In this document: positions 7,569 through 8,120 of the stretch, in pieces
Position numbering within the stretch: the stretch's first letter is position 1
Layout of the letters: each line of letters begins with the position of its first letter
Source of the DNA: Pseudomonadota bacterium
GTDB taxonomy: Bacteria; Pseudomonadota; Alphaproteobacteria; Rhizobiales; Rhizobiaceae
Length of the DNA: 8,120 bases
NCBI GenBank assembly: GCA_023433855.1
Contig: JAEYTV010000262.1
Span: 1 to 8,120 of the forward strand
Direction: 5' to 3'
The notes under the pieces: model-generated
The model's database searches: none
What the model was told of the DNA's origin: nothing
Seen by the model: the letters and a program-made list of their open reading frames with translations, nothing else
Program-made: the position numbers and the translations under genes

Positions 7569-7910
7569 TCACTTGCCAGTTCGGGCGGACTTCTTCTGTT
7601 CCTCTATCTCAGCGATAGCCGACTCAAGCTTGTCATCAAGGTCGCCCAGCCCACGGTAAGCGTCCTTCCGGTCACGCAGAACTAAGATCACTACCACTCT
7701 CTCATTCAAGACGTGGTAGATAACCCGGTGGTCACCACCAGCCTTAACGCGGTAGAAGCACGGGTGCCCCTTGACCTTCTCGCATCCCCTTGGTCGCGGT
7801 TGCTTCCCAAGGGCCTCGGCAGCCTCAATAAAGCGAAGCTGTATACCTCGATCGAACTTCCTGATCTCCCGCCGCGCGGCGGGAGAAAACACAACGTCTA
7901 AACTGGACAA
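7569..7910 (-). CDS. Type II toxin-antitoxin system toxin, RelE/ParE family
   Basis: This 113-residue protein of the RelE/ParE fold is probably a ribosome-dependent mRNA interferase, or less likely a gyrase poison; the sequence alone does not separate the two. The start VVFSPAARREIRKFD gives the typical first strand and helix. The core YRVKAGGDHRVIYHVLNERVVVILVLRDRKDAYR contains Arg62, Arg79, Arg81 and Tyr85, which fall where RelE-type toxins carry basic and Tyr catalytic residues. The acidic/basic C-terminal tail (about 87-113) is longer than in minimal RelE. TTG at 7910 is preferred as start because AAGGGGG lies 8 nt upstream (mRNA sense) and it gives a complete first strand; GTG at 7892 would trim it. 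The antitoxin stop is 27 nt upstream, so the two form an operon in the order antitoxin-toxin. Confidence 0.88.
   Translation of the reverse strand: MSSLDVVFSPAARREIRKFDRGIQLRFIEAAEALGKQPRPRGCEKVKGHPCFYRVKAGGDHRVIYHVLNERVVVILVLRDRKDAYRGLGDLDDKLESAIAEIEEQKKSARTGK
7865..7886. repeat. 22-bp perfect GC-rich palindrome in the 5' coding part of the toxin
   Basis: Eleven-base arms, TCTCCCGCCGC and its exact reverse complement, abut with no spacer. The palindrome encodes the SPAARRE stretch of the toxin, some 22-43 nt after its start codon. A hairpin with a four-base loop would be very stable. It is not followed by a T-tract in either direction, so it is not a simple intrinsic terminator. Codon bias in Pro-Ala-Arg-Arg codons may explain it in part. 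Confidence 0.8.
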
Positions 7911-7935
7911 GAGCTTGTCCCCCTTCTGCTAGGGG
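7905..7935 (-). promoter_or_regulatory. Toxin translation-initiation region with two inverted repeats over the Shine-Dalgarno and start
   Basis: Read in the mRNA sense, CCCCT (7935-7931) can pair with AGGGG (7924-7920), leaving the loop AGCAGA. This masks most of the AGAAGGGGG Shine-Dalgarno. Immediately after it, GGACAAG (7920-7914) and CTTGTCC (7911-7905) form a second inverted repeat, with the TTG start codon inside the distal arm. The innermost pair must open to give a four-base loop. The structure starts 2 nt after the antitoxin TGA (7940-7938), so a terminating ribosome could melt it. The pairings are seen; the coupling is inferred. Confidence 0.5.
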
Positions 7936-7937
7936 AG

Positions 7938-8120
7938 TCAGTCGAACCCCAACTCCCTTTTGATGTCTTGCAACGGCGTTCCTCCTTCTTTCAAAAATTC
8001 CGCAAGCGCACTGTCTGCTTTCTTGGAGTCGTGAGACTCCTCGAAATCCGCAAGCATTTGCAGAAACTCCATGCTGACCATAGCCACTTGCTTGGAGTTC
8101 TTCCGGATTATGACCGGGCC
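7938..8120 (-). CDS. Phd/YefM-like antitoxin, 5' end outside the window
   Basis: Sixty residues are visible before the TGA at 7940-7938, and the frame is open to the window edge. The first part, GPVIIRKNSKQVAMVSMEF, matches the Phd/YefM pattern in which a strand pair (GPV.I..N..QVA.VS) is followed by a helix (EFLQMLADFEE). The rest, ending EGGTPLQDIKRELGFD, is the acidic/hydrophobic tail expected to wrap the toxin. Roughly 20-30 N-terminal residues, containing the first helix of the DNA-binding fold, should lie beyond base 8120. Such antitoxins neutralise the toxin and, with it, repress their own promoter, which would also be outside the window. Position directly upstream of a RelE-like toxin on the same strand supports the call. 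Base composition is near 50% GC in parts, lower than the kdp genes. Confidence 0.82.
   Translation of the reverse strand, partial: GPVIIRKNSKQVAMVSMEFLQMLADFEESHDSKKADSALAEFLKEGGTPLQDIKRELGFD

Noticed and set aside
7713..7901. Plus-strand 62-codon frame opposite the toxin
   Set aside because: Antisense shadow of the toxin gene with no ribosome binding site; the minus-strand frame has clear RelE-like features.
1..8120. CRISPR array, tRNA, rRNA or riboswitch
   Set aside because: No regularly spaced direct repeats, no cloverleaf with conserved T-loop sequence and no known aptamer core were seen on either strand.

Overview
The window looks like a chromosomal or large-plasmid segment from an alphaproteobacterium, most likely of the Rhizobiaceae or a close relative. 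The basis is the high GC content (low sixties percent by eye over the kdp genes), the style of the Kdp proteins and the type of membrane glycosyltransferase. The genus is an inference from general resemblance; no database search was possible.

Region 1 (1-5757) is the back part of a kdp operon: a 5'-truncated kdpB (the P-type ATPase subunit), kdpC, the sensor kinase gene kdpD and the response regulator gene kdpE. All are on the + strand and packed with 2-nt, 6-nt and 1-nt-overlap junctions. kdpA (and kdpF, if present) should lie just left of the window. Together these encode a high-affinity K+ uptake pump and the two-component system that induces it under K+ limitation or osmotic upshift. All diagnostic catalytic motifs are intact.

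Region 2 (5758-7049) holds about 300 nt of non-coding spacer, then a small helical orphan protein (6058-6348, +) with a good ribosome binding site. Convergent to it is the 3' half of a GT2 family membrane glycosyltransferase gene on the - strand (6420 to about 7049). That gene keeps its TED and QxxRW motifs and its C-terminal membrane segments. Its first half, including the nucleotide-sugar binding part, is absent, and homology stops abruptly near 7049-7052.

Region 3 (about 7050-8120) is unrelated, lower-GC sequence that has replaced the front of the glycosyltransferase gene. It carries a coiled-coil plus winged-helix-like protein (7118-7567, +). A type II toxin-antitoxin pair runs head-on to it on the - strand: a RelE/ParE-like toxin (7569-7910) preceded by a Phd/YefM-like antitoxin whose 5' end runs off the window. 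This looks like the edge of an acquired island.

The most notable detail is the toxin leader. In the mRNA the toxin's Shine-Dalgarno and its TTG start codon each fall in an inverted repeat directly behind the antitoxin stop codon, and a 22-nt perfect palindrome follows inside the toxin coding region. This suggests that toxin translation is coupled to antitoxin translation. I saw no CRISPR array, tRNA, rRNA or complete insertion sequence.
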